In this document: positions 1 through 11,914 of the stretch, piece after piece
Layout: every line of letters starts with the position of its first letter
How positions within the stretch are numbered: the stretch's first letter is position 1
Assembly: GCA_914767715.1 (NCBI GenBank)
Contig: OU612065.1
Location: 28,956,001 to 29,020,000 of the forward strand
Direction of reading: 5' to 3'
DNA: 64,000 nt
Source of the DNA: Membranipora membranacea
Taxonomy: Eukaryota > Bryozoa > Gymnolaemata > Cheilostomatida > Membraniporidae
Translations under genes and position numbers: made by a program
The notes under the pieces: model-generated
Told to the model about the DNA's origin: nothing
The model's input: only the letters and a program-made list of their open reading frames with translations
Database searches by the model: none

Positions 1-220
1 AATGTTGCTGACGCCAATCTAAGAGGGGCAGCCCCGAACGTTTTTCCGCTCCAAAGTCAGCATGAAATTCCACACGGTATAGAGTAGGTTAGAAGGCAAT
101 CTATTTTTTAATCTGGCCGTAAAAAACACCAAGGGTCCCCCTTTTGTTACTTTTTATAATTTTAAAGTCGCTCTCATCTCTGTTCTATTTATCGTAGGAT
201 CTTCATATTCTGGAATTTGA
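1..220 (+). repeat. Partial monomer at window start
   Basis: This is the 3' two-thirds of a monomer. It has the rare variants GAACGTTTTTCCGCTCC and CCCCCTTTTG. The only other monomer I found with this pair starts at 11,581, exactly 11,694 bp (35 monomers plus 4 bp of indels) further on, so the two probably descend from one copy. Confidence 0.8.
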
Positions 221-369
221 ATGAGGCCAATGAGGCCATCAACTGGTCAGAGTTTAAAAGAAATCCGATGGCTTTTTAATTTTTTCGCCTGCCGTTTGGC
301 ATGTTTTTTTATGTCAAAATTGGCCCTCGTTAAAAATGTTGCTGACGCCAATCTAAGAGGGGCAGCCCC

Positions 370-385
370 GAACGGTTTTCCGTTC
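370..385. repeat. Satellite hairpin (representative copy)
   Basis: GAACGG-TTTT-CCGTTC is a perfect 6-bp stem with a 4-base loop, present once per monomer at the same place in most subfamily A units. Some units break it (for example 11,581, 8,907, 14,587). Several subfamily B units carry changes on both arms, giving GAACAG-TTTT-CTGTTC. Its function, if any, is unknown. Confidence 0.75.
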
Positions 386-1222
386 CAAAGTCAGCATGAA
401 ATTCCACACGGTATAGAGTAGGTTAGAAGGCAATCTATTTTTTAATCTGGCCGTAAAAAACACCAAGGGTCCCCCCTTTGTTACTTTTTATAATTTTAAA
501 GTCGCTCTCATCTCTGTTCTATTTATCGTAGGATCTTCATATTCTGGAATTTGAATGAGGCCAATGAGGCCATCAACTGGTCAGAGTTTAAAAGAAATCC
601 GATGGCTTTTTAATTTTTTCGCCTGCCGTTTGGCATGTTTTTTTATGTCAAAATTGGCCCTCGTTAAAAATGTTGCTGACGCCAATCTAAGAGGGGCAGC
701 CCCGAACGGTTTTCCGTTCCAAAGTCAGCATGAAATTCCACACGGTATAGAGTAGGTTAGAAGGCAATCTATTTTTTAATCTGGCCGTAAAAAACACCAA
801 GGGTCCCCCCTTTGTTACTTTTTATAATTTTAAAGTCGCTCTCATCTCTGTTCTATTTATCGTAGGATCTTCATATTCTGGAATTTGAATGAGGCCAATG
901 AGGCCATCAACTGGTCAGAGTTTAAAAGAAATCCGATGGCTTTTTAATTTTTTCGCCTGCCGTTTGGCATGTTTTTTTATGTCAAAATTGGCCCTCGTTA
1001 AAAATGTTGCTGACGCCAATCTAAGAGGGGCAGCCCCGAACGGTTTTCCGTTCCAAAGTCAGCATGAAATTCCACACGGTATAGAGTAGGTTAGAAGGCA
1101 ATCTATTTTTTAATCTGGCCGTAAAAAACACCAAGGGTCCCCCCTTTGTTACTTTTCATAATTTTAAAGTCACTCTCATCTCTGTTCTATTTATCGTAGG
1201 ATCTTCATATTCTGGAATTTGA

Positions 1223-3894
1223 ATGAGGCCAATGAGGCCATCAACTGGTCAGAGTTTAAAAGAAATCCGATGGCTTTTTAATTTTTTCGCCTGCTGTTTG
1301 GCATGTCTTTTTATGTCAAAATTGGCCCTCGTTAAAAATGTTGCTGACGCCAATCTAAGAGGGGCAGCCCCGAACGGTTTTCCGTTCCAAAGTCAGCATG
1401 AAATTCCACACGGTATAGAGTAGGTTAGAAGGCAATCTATTTTTTAATCTGGCCGTAAAAAACACCAAGGGTCCCCCCTTTGTTTCTTTTTATAATTTTA
1501 AAGTCGCTCTCATCTCTGTTCTATTTATCGTAGGATCTTCATATTCTGGAATTTTAATGAGGCCAATGAGGCCATCAACTGGTCAGAGTTTAAAAGAAAT
1601 CCGATGGCTTTTTAATTCTTTCGCCTGCCGTTTGGCATGTTTTTTATGTCAAAATTGGCCCTCGTTAAAAATGTTGCTGACGCCAATCTAAGAGGGGCAG
1701 CCCCGAACGGTTTTCCGTTCCAAAGTCAGAATGAAATTCCACACGGTATAGAGTAGGTTAGAAGGCAATCTATTTTTTAATCTGGCCGTAAAAAACACCA
1801 AGGGTCCCCCCTTTGTTACTTTTTATAATTTTAAAGTCGCTCTCATCTCTGTTCTATTTATCATAGGATCTTCATATTCTGGAATTTGAATGAGGCCAAT
1901 GAGGCCATCAACTGGTCAGAGTTTAAAAGAAATCCGATGGCTTTTTAATTTTTTCGCCTGCCGTTTGGCATGTTTTTTTATGTCAAAATTGGCCCTCGTT
2001 AAAAATGTTGCTGACGCCAATCTAAGAAGGGCAGCCCCGAACGGTTTTCTGTTCCAAAGTCAGCATGAAATTCCACACGGTATAGAGTAGGTTAGAAGGC
2101 AATCTATTTTTTAATCTGGCCATAAAAAACACCAAGGGTCCCCCCTTTGTTACTTTTTATAATTTTAGAGTCGCTCTCGTCTCTGTTCTATTTATCGTAG
2201 GATCTTCATATTCTGGAATTTGAATGAGGCCAATGAGGCCATCAACTGGTCAGAGTTTAAAAGAAATCCGATGGCTTTTTAATTTTTTCGCCTGCTGTTT
2301 GGCATGTCTTTTTATGTCAAAATTGGCCCTCGTTAAAAATGTTGCTGACGCCAATCTAAGAGGGGCAGCCCCGAACGGTTTTCCGTTCCAAAGTCAGCAT
2401 GAAATTCCACACGGTATAGAGTAGGTTAGAAGGCAATCTATTTTTTAATCTGGCCGTAAAAAACACCAAGGGTCCCCCCTTTGTTTCTTTTTATAATTTT
2501 AAAGTCGCTCTCATCTCTGTTCTATTTATCGTAGGATCTTCATATTCTGGAATTTTAATGAGGCCAATGAGGCCATCAACTGGTCAGAGTTTAAAAGAAA
2601 TCCGATGGCTTTTTAATTCTTTCGCCTGCCGTTTGGCATGTTTTTTTATGTCAAAATTGGCCCTCGTTAAAAATGTTGCTGACGCCAATCTAAGAGGGGC
2701 AGCCCCGAACGGTTTTCCGTTCCAAAGTCAGCATGAAATTCCACACGGTATAGAGTAGGTTAGAAGGCAATCTATTTTTTAATCTGGCCGTAAAAAACAC
2801 CAAGGGTCCCCCCTTTGTTACTTTTTATAATTTTAAAGTCGCTCTCATCTCTGTTCTATTTATCATAGGATCTTCATATTCTGGAATTTGAATGAGGCCA
2901 ATGAGGCCATCAACTGGTCAGAGTTTAAAAGAAATCCGATGGCTTTTTAATTTTTTCGCCTGCCGTTTGGCATGTTTTTTTATGTCAAAATTGGCCCTCG
3001 TTAAAAATGTTGCTGACGCCAATCTAAGAAGGGCAGCCCCGAACGGTTTTCTGTTCCAAAGTCAGCATGAAATTCCACACGGTATAGAGTAGGTTAGAAG
3101 GCAATCTATTTTTTAATCTGGCCATAAAAAACACCAAGGGTCCCCCCTTTGTTACTTTTTATAATTTTAGAGTCGCTCTCGTCTCTGTTCTATTTATCGT
3201 AGGATCTTCATATTCTGGAATTTGAATGAGGCCAATGAGGCCATCAACTGGTCAGAGTTTAAAAGAAATCCGATGGCTTTTTAATTTTTTCGCCTGCCGT
3301 TTGGCATGTTTTTTTATGTCAAAATTGGCACTCGTTAAAAATGTTGCTGACGCCAATCTAAGAGGGGCAGCCCCGAACGGTTTTCCGTTCCAAAGTCAGC
3401 ATGAAATTCCACACGGTATAGAGTAGGTTAGAAGGCAATCTATTTTTTAATCTGGCCGTAAAAAACACCAAGGGTCCCCCCTTTGTTACTTTTTATAATT
3501 TTAAAGTCGCTCTCATCTCTGTTCTATTTATCGTAGGATCTTCATATTCTGGAATTTGAATGAGGCCAATGAGGCCATCAACTAGTCAGAGTTTAAAAGA
3601 AATCCGATGGCTTTTTAATTTTTTCGCCTGCCGTTTGGCATGTTTTTTTATGTCAAAATTGGCCCTCGTTAAAAATGTTGCTGACGCCAATCTAAGAGGG
3701 GCAGCCCCGAACGGTTTTCCGTTCCAAAGTCAGCATGAAATTCCACACGGTATAGAGTAGGTTAGAAGGCAATCTATTTTTTAATCTGGCCGTAAAAAAC
3801 ACCAAGGGTCCCCCCTTTGTTACATTTTTATAATTTTAAAGTCGCTCTCATCTCTGTTCTATTTATTGTAGGATCTTCATATTCTGGAATTTGA
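1223..3894 (+). repeat. Eight-monomer block, copy 1 (contains a trimer HOR)
   Basis: Monomers at 1223, 1557 and 1890 form an a-b-c trimer: a has CTGCTGTTTGGCATGTC, b has TTTTAATGAGG and TAATTCTTTCG, c has GAAGGGCAGCC and CCATAAAAAA. The trimer repeats at 2224, 2558 and 2892 (period about 1,001 bp). It is followed by unit d (GGCACTCG, 3226) and unit e (AACTAGTC, 3560). The whole order recurs 4,008 bp downstream. Unit b at 1557 has lost one T from its T-tract. Confidence 0.9.
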
Positions 3895-5230
3895 ATGAGG
3901 CCAATGAGGCCATCAACTGGTCAGAGTTTAAAAGAAATCCGATGGCTTTTTAATTTTTTCGCCTGCCGTTTGGCATGTTTTTTTATGTCAAAATTGGCCC
4001 TCGTTAAAAATGTTGCTGACGCCAATCTAAGAGGGGCAGCCCCGAACGGTTTTCCGTTCCAAAGTCAGCATGAAATTCCACACGGTATAGAGTAGGTTAG
4101 AAGGCAATCTATTTTTTAATCTGGCCGTAAAAAACACCAAGGGTCCCCCCTTTGTTACTTTTTATAATTTTAAAGTCGCTCTCATCTCTGTTCTATTTAT
4201 CGTAGGATCTTCATATTCTGGAATTTGAATGAGGCCAATGAGGCCATCAACTGGTCAGAGTTTAAAAGAAATCCGATGGCTTTTTAGTTTTTTCGCCTGC
4301 CGTTTGGCATGTTTTTTTATGTCAAAATTGGCCCTCGTTAAAAATGTTGCTGACGCCAATCTAAGAGGGGCAGCCCCGAACGGTTTTCCGTTCCAAAGTC
4401 AGCATGAAATTCCACACGGTATAGAGTAGGTTAGAAGGCAATCTATTTTTTAATCTGGCCGTAAAAAACACCAAGGGTCCCCCCTTTGTTACTTTTTATA
4501 ATTTTAAAGTCGCTCTCATCTCTGTTCTATTTATCGTAGGATCTTCATATTCTGGAATTTGAATGAGGCCAATGAGGCCATCAACTGGTCAGAGTTTAAA
4601 AGAAATCCGATGGCTTTTTAATTTTTTCGCCTGCCGTTTGGCATGTTTTTTTATGTCAAAATTGGCCCTCGTTAAAAATGTTGCTGACGCCAATCTAAGA
4701 GGGGCAGCCCCGAACGGTTTTCCGTTCCAAAGTCAGCATGAAATTCCACACGGTATAGAGTAGGTTAGAAGGCAATCTATTTTTTAATCTGGCCGTAAAA
4801 AACACCAAGGGTCCCCCCTTTGTTACTTTTTATAATTTTAAAGTCGCTCTCATCTCTGTTCTATCTATCGTAGGATCTTCATATTCTGGAATTTGAATGA
4901 GGCCAATGAGGCCATCAACTGGTCAGAGTTTAAAAGAAATCCGATGGCTTTTTAATTTTTTCGCCTGCCGTTTGGCATGTTTTTTTATGTCAAAATTGGC
5001 CCTCGTTAAAAATGTTGCTGACGCCAATCTAAGAGGGGCAGCCCCGAACGGTTTTCCGTTCCAAAGTCAGCATGAAATTCCACACGGTATAGAGTAGGTT
5101 AGAAGGCAATCTATTTTTTAATCTGGCCGTAAAAAACACCAAGGGTCCCCCCTTTGTTACTTTTCATAATTTTAAAGTCGCTCTCATCTCTGTTCTATTT
5201 ATCGTAGGATCTTCATATTCTGGAATTTGA

Positions 5231-7903
5231 ATGAGGCCAATGAGGCCATCAACTGGTCAGAGTTTAAAAGAAATCCGATGGCTTTTTAATTTTTTCGCCT
5301 GCTGTTTGGCATGTCTTTTTATGTCAAAATTGGCCCTCGTTAAAAATGTTGCTGACGCCAATCTAAGAGGGGCAGCCCCGAACGGTTTTCCGTTCCAAAG
5401 TCAGCATGAAATTCCACACGGTATAGAGTAGGTTAGAAGGCAATCTATTTTTTAATCTGGCCGTAAAAAACACCAAGGGTCCCCCCTTTGTTTCTTTTTA
5501 TAATTTTAAAGTCGCTCTCATCTCTGTTCTATTTATCGTAGGATCTTCATATTCTGGAATTTTAATGAGGCCAATGAGGCCATCAACTGGTCAGAGTTTA
5601 AAAGAAATCCGATGGCTTTTTAATTCTTTCGCCTGCCGTTTGGCATGTTTTTTTATGTCAAAATTGGCCCTCGTTAAAAATGTTGCTGACGCCAATCTAA
5701 GAGGGGCAGCCCCGAACGGTTTTCCGTTCCAAAGTCAGCATGAAATTCCACACGGTATAGAGTAGGTTAGAAGGCAATCTATTTTTTAATCTGGCCGTAA
5801 AAAACACCAAGGGTCCCCCCTTTGTTACTTTTTATAATTTTAAAGTCGCTCTCATCTCTGTTCTATTTATCATAGGATCTTCATATTCTGGAATTTGAAT
5901 GAGGCCAATGAGGCCATCAACTGGTCAGAGTTTAAAAGAAATCCGATGGCTTTTTAATTTTTTCGCCTGCCGTTTGGCATGTTTTTTTATGTCAAAATTG
6001 GCCCTCGTTAAAAATGTTGCTGACGCCAATCTAAGAAGGGCAGCCCCGAACGGTTTTCTGTTCCAAAGTCAGCATGAAATTCCACACGGTATAGAGTAGG
6101 TTAGAAGGCAATCTATTTTTTAATCTGGCCATAAAAAACACCAAGGGTCCCCCCTTTGTTACTTTTTATAATTTTAGAGTCGCTCTCGTCTCTGTTCTAT
6201 TTATCGTAGGATCTTCATATTCTGGAATTTGAATGAGGCCAATGAGGCCATCAACTGGTCAGAGTTTAAAAGAAATCCGATGGCTTTTTAATTTTTTCGC
6301 CTGCTGTTTGGCATGTCTTTTTATGTCAAAATTGGCCCTCGTTAAAAATGTTGCTGACGCCAATCTAAGAGGGGCAGCCCCGAACGGTTTTCCGTTCCAA
6401 AGTCAGCATGAAATTCCACACGGTATAGAGTAGGTTAGAAGGCAATCTATTTTTTAATCTGGCCGTAAAAAACACCAAGGGTCCCCCCTTTGTTTCTTTT
6501 TATAATTTTAAAGTCGCTCTCATCTCTGTTCTATTTATCGTAGGATCTTCATATTCTGGAATTTTAATGAGGCCAATGAGGCCATCAACTGGTCAGAGTT
6601 TAAAAGAAATCCGATGGCTTTTTAATTCTTTCGCCTGCCGTTTGGCATGTTTTTTTATGTCAAAATTGGCCCTCGTTAAAAATGTTGCTGACGCCAATCT
6701 AAGAGGGGCAGCCCCGAACGGTTTTCCGTTCCAAAGTCAGCATGAAATTCCACACGGTATAGAGTAGGTTAGAAGGCAATCTATTTTTTAATCTGGCCGT
6801 AAAAAACACCAAGGGTCCCCCCTTTGTTACTTTTTATAATTTTAAAGTCGCTCTCATCTCTGTTCTATTTATCATAGGATCTTCATATTCTGGAATTTGA
6901 ATGAGGCCAATGAGGCCATCAACTGGTCAGAGTTTAAAAGAAATCCGATGGCTTTTTAATTTTTTCGCCTGCCGTTTGGCATGTTTTTTTATGTCAAAAT
7001 TGGCCCTCGTTAAAAATGTTGCTGACGCCAATCTAAGAAGGGCAGCCCCGAACGGTTTTCTGTTCCAAAGTCAGCATGAAATTCCACACGGTATAGAGTA
7101 GGTTAGAAGGCAATCTATTTTTTAATCTGGCCATAAAAAACACCAAGGGTCCCCCCTTTGTTACTTTTTATAATTTTAGAGTCGCTCTCGTCTCTGTTCT
7201 ATTTATCGTAGGATCTTCATATTCTGGAATTTGAATGAGGCCAATGAGGCCATCAACTGGTCAGAGTTTAAAAGAAATCCGATGGCTTTTTAATTTTTTC
7301 GCCTGCCGTTTGGCATGTTTTTTTATGTCAAAATTGGCACTCGTTAAAAATGTTGCTGACGCCAATCTAAGAGGGGCAGCCCCGAACGGTTTTCCGTTCC
7401 AAAGTCAGCATGAAATTCCACACGGTATAGAGTAGGTTAGAAGGCAATCTATTTTTTAATCTGGCCGTAAAAAACACCAAGGGTCCCCCCTTTGTTACTT
7501 TTTATAATTTTAAAGTCGCTCTCATCTCTGTTCTATTTATCGTAGGATCTTCATATTCTGGAATTTGAATGAGGCCAATGAGGCCATCAACTAGTCAGAG
7601 TTTAAAAGAAATCCGATGGCTTTTTAATTTTTTCGCCTGCCGTTTGGCATGTTTTTTTATGTCAAAATTGGCCCTCGTTAAAAATGTTGCTGACGCCAAT
7701 CTAAGAGGGGCAGCCCCGAACGGTTTTCCGTTCCAAAGTCAGCATGAAATTCCACACGGTATAGAGTAGGTTAGAAGGCAATCTATTTTTTAATCTGGCC
7801 GTAAAAAACACCAAGGGTCCCCCCTTTGTTACTTTTTTATAATTTTAAAGTCGCTCTCATCTCTGTTCTATTTATCGTAGGATCTTCATATTCTGGAATT
7901 TGA
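5231..7903 (+). repeat. Eight-monomer block, copy 2
   Basis: Same a-b-c-a-b-c-d-e monomer order and private variants as 1223-3894, offset by 4,008 bp (12 monomers). The units between the copies (3,895-5,230) are ordinary A monomers, one with TTTTTAGTTTTTT (4,229). This indicates a segmental duplication within the array. Another d-e pair occurs at 14,921 and 15,255. Confidence 0.9.
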
Positions 7904-9909
7904 ATGAGGCCAATGAGGCCATCAACTGGTCAGAGTTTAAAAGAAATCCGATGGCTTTTTAATTTTTTCGCCTGCCGTTTGGCATGTTTTTTTATGTCAA
8001 AATTGGCCCTCGTTAAAAATGTTGCTGACGCCAATCTAAGAGGGGCAGCCCCGAACGGTTTTCCGTTCCAAAGTCAGCATGAAATTCCACACGGTATAGA
8101 GTAGGTTAGAAGGCAATCTATTTTTTAATCTGGCCGTAAAAAACACCAAGGGTCCCCCCTTTGTTACTTTTTATAATTTTAAAGTCGCTCACATCTCTGT
8201 TCTATTTATCGTAGGATCTTCATATTCTGGAATTTGAATGAGGCCAATGAGGCCATCAACTGGTCAGAGTTTAAAAGAGATCCGATGGCTTTTTAATTTT
8301 TTCGCCTGCCGTTTGGCATGTTTTTTTATGTCAAAATTGGCCCTCGTTAAAAATGTTGCTGACGCCAATCTAAGAGTGGCAGCCCCGAACGGTTTTCCGT
8401 TCCAAAGTCAGCATGAAATTCCACACGGTATAGAGTAGGTTAGAAGGCAATCTATTTTTTAATCTGGCCGTAAAAAACACCAAGGGTCCCCCCTTTGTTA
8501 CTTTTTATAATTTTAAAGTCGCTCATATCTCTGTTCTATTTATCGTAGGATCTTCATATTCTGGAATTTGAATGAGGCCAATGAGGCCATCAACTGGTCA
8601 GAGTTTAAAAGAAATCCGATGGCTTTTTAATTTTTTCGCCTGCCGTTTGGCATGTTTTTTTATGTCAAAATTGGCCCTCGTTAAAAATGTTGCTGATGCC
8701 AATCTAAGAGGGGCAGCCCCGAACGGTTTTCCGTTCCAAAGTCAGCATGAAATTCCACACGGTATAGAGTAGGTTAGAAGGCAATCTATTTTTTAATCTG
8801 GCCGTAAAAAACACCAAGGGTCCCCCCCTTTGTTACTTTTTATAACTTTAAAGTCGCTCTCATCTCTGTTCTATTTATTGTAGGATCTTCATATTCTGGA
8901 ATTTGAATGAGGCCAATGAGGCCATCAACTAGTCAGAGTTTAAAAGAAATCCGATGGCTTTTTAATTTTTTCGCCTGCCGTTTGGCATGTTTTTTTATGT
9001 CAAAATTCACCCTCGTTAAAAATGTTGCTGACGCCAATCTAAGAGGGGCAGCCCCGAACGGTTTTCCTTTCCAAAGTCAGCATGAAATTCCACACGGTAT
9101 AGAGTAGGTTAGAAGGCAATCTATTTTTTAATCTGGCCGTAAAAAACACCAAGGGTCCCCCCTTTGTTACTTTTTATAATTTTAAAGTCGCTCTCATCTC
9201 TGTTCTATTTATCGTAGGATCTTCATATTCTGGAATTTGAATGAGGCCAATGAGGCCATCAACTGGTCAGAGTTTAAAAGAAATCCGATGGCTTTTTAGT
9301 TTTTTCGCCTGCCGTTTGGCATGTTTTTTTATGTCAAAATTGGCCCTCGTTAAAAATGTTGCTGACGCCAATCTAAGAGGGGCAGCCCCGAACGGTTTTC
9401 CGTTCCAAAGTCAGCATGAAATTCCACACGGTATAGAGTAGGTTAGAAGGCAATCTATTTTTTAATCTGGCCGTAAAAAACACCAAGGGTCCCCCCTTTG
9501 TTACTTTTTATAATTTTAAAGTCGCTCTCATCTCTGTTCTATTTATCGTAGGATCTTCATATTCTGGAATTTGAATGAGGCCAATGAGGCCATCAACTGG
9601 TCAGAGTTTAAAAGAAATCCGATGGCTTTTTAATTTTTTCGCCTGCCGTTTGGCATGTTTTTTTATGTCAAAATTGGCCCTCGTTAAAAATGTTGCTGAC
9701 GCCAATCTAAGAGGGGCAGCCCCGAACGGTTTTCCGTTCCAAAGTCAGCATGAAATTCCACACGGTATAGAGTAGGTTAGAAGGCAATCTATTTTTTAAT
9801 CTGGCCGTAAAAAACACCAAGGGTCCCCCCTTTGTTACTTTTTTATAATTTTAAAGTCGCTCTCATCTCTGTTCTATTTATCGTAGGATCTTCATATTCT
9901 GGAATTTGA
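7904..9909 (+). repeat. Six-monomer HOR, copy 1 (2,006 bp)
   Basis: Marker series in order: GCTCACATC; AGAGATCCG with AGAGTGGCAGCC; GCTCATATC with GCTGATGCC and seven C; TTATTGTAGG with AACTAGTC, ATTCACCCTC and TTTCCTTTCC; TTTTAGTTTTTT. All of these recur in the same order 2,006 bp later. Confidence 0.9.
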
Positions 9910-11914
9910 ATGAGGCCAATGAGGCCATCAACTGGTCAGAGTTTAAAAGAAATCCGATGGCTTTTTAATTTTTTCGCCTGCCGTTTGGCATGTTTTTTTA
10001 TGTCAAAATTGGCCCTCGTTAAAAATGTTGCTGACGCCAATCTAAGAGGGGCAGCCCCGAACGGTTTTCCGTTCCAAAGTCAGCATGAAATTCCACACGG
10101 TATAGAGTAGGTTAGAAGGCAATCTATTTTTTAATCTGGCCGTAAAAAACACCAAGGGTCCCCCCTTTGTTACTTTTTATAATTTTAAAGTCGCTCACAT
10201 CTCTGTTCTATTTATCGTAGGATCTTCATATTCTGGAATTTGAATGAGGCCAATGAGGCCATCAACTGGTCAGAGTTTAAAAGAGATCCGATGGCTTTTT
10301 AATTTTTTCGCCTGCCGTTTGGCATGTTTTTTTATGTCAAAATTGGCCCTCGTTAAAAATGTTGCTGACGCCAATCTAAGAGTGGCAGCCCCGAACGGTT
10401 TTCCGTTCCAAAGTCAGCATGAAATTCCACACGGTATAGAGTAGGTTAGAAGGCAATCTATTTTTTAATCTGGCCGTAAAAAACACCAAGGGTCCCCCCT
10501 TTGTTACTTTTTATAATTTTAAAGTCGCTCATATCTCTGTTCTATTTATCGTAGGATCTTCATATTCTGGAATTTGAATGAGGCCAATGAGGCCATCAAC
10601 TGGTCAGAGTTTAAAAGAAATCCGATGGCTTTTTAATTTTTTCGCCTGCCGTTTGGCATGTTTTTTTATGTCAAAATTGGCCCTCGTTAAAAATGTTGCT
10701 GATGCCAATCTAAGAGGGGCAGCCCCGAACGGTTTTCCGTTCCAAAGTCAGCATGAAATTCCACACGGTATAGAGTAGGTTAGAAGGCAATCTATTTTTT
10801 AATCTGGCCGTAAAAAACACCAAGGGTCCCCCCCTTTGTTACTTTTTATAACTTTAAAGTCGCTCTCATCTCTGTTCTATTTATTGTAGGATCTTCATAT
10901 TCTGGAATTTGAATGAGGCCAATGAGGCCATCAACTAGTCAGAGTTTAAAAGAAATCCGATGGCTTTTTAATTTTTTCGCCTGCCGTTTGGCATGTTTTT
11001 TTATGTCAAAATTCACCCTCGTTAAAAATGTTGCTGACGCCAATCTAAGAGGGGCAGCCCCGAACGGTTTTCCTTTCCAAAGTCAGCATGAAATTCCACA
11101 CGGTATAGAGTAGGTTAGAAGGCAATCTATTTTTTAATCTGGCCGTAAAAAACACCAAGGGTCCCCCCTTTGTTACTTTTTATAATTTTAAAGTCGCTCT
11201 CATCTCTGTTCTATTTATCGTAGGATCTTCATATTCTGGAATTTGAATGAGGCCAATGAGGCCATCAACTGGTCAGAGTTTAAAAGAAATCCGATGGCTT
11301 TTTAGTTTTTTCGCCTGCCGTTTGGCATGTTTTTTTATGTCAAAATTGGCCCTCGTTAAAAATGTTGCTGACGCCAATCTAAGAGGGGCAGCCCCGAACG
11401 GTTTTCCGTTCCAAAGTCAGCATGAAATTCCACACGGTATAGAGTAGGTTAGAAGGCAATCTATTTTTTAATCTGGCCGTAAAAAACACCAAGGGTCCCC
11501 CCTTTGTTACTTTTTATAATTTTAAAGTCGCTCTCATCTCTGTTCTATTTATCGTAGGATCTTCATATTCTGGAATTTGAATGAGGCCAATGAGGCCATC
11601 AACTGGTCAGAGTTTAAAAGAAATCCGATGGCTTTTTAATTTTTTCGCCTGCCGTTTGGCATGTTTTTTTATGTCAAAATTGGCCCTCGTTAAAAATGTT
11701 GCTGACGCCAATCTAAGAGGGGCAGCCCCGAACGTTTTTCCGCTCCAAAGTCAGCATGAAATTCCACACGGTATAGAGTAGGTTAGAAGGCAATCTATTT
11801 TTTAATCTGGCCGTAAAAAACACCAAGGGTCCCCCTTTTGTTACTTTTTATAATTTTAAAGTCGCTCTCATCTCTGTTCTATTTATCGTAGGATCTTCAT
11901 ATTCTGGAATTTGA
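9910..11914 (+). repeat. Six-monomer HOR, copy 2
   Basis: This block carries the same marker series as 7904-9909. The last unit (11,581) differs, carrying the GAACGTTTTTCCGCTCC variant also seen at the window start. That points to replacement or a recombination boundary in the last unit. Confidence 0.88.

Noticed and set aside
280-300. CENP-B box in the satellite (TTTCGCCTGCCGTTTGG)
   Set aside because: It lacks the required A at the tenth position and the CGGG end; the reverse strand has no match either.
221-421. A 66-codon open frame in nearly every monomer (more than 130 copies), apparently a conserved small-protein gene family
   Set aside because: Its conservation is explained by array homogenisation. 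Variants between units are mostly amino-acid changing, several units carry stops or frameshifts (1,557; 19,263; 25,927; 29,265; 31,937; 53,869), and the start codon is not protected. No Kozak or splice context is evident.
1-1089. CRISPR-like array (regular repeats)
   Set aside because: The whole 334-bp unit repeats with no unique spacers, and the context is eukaryotic.
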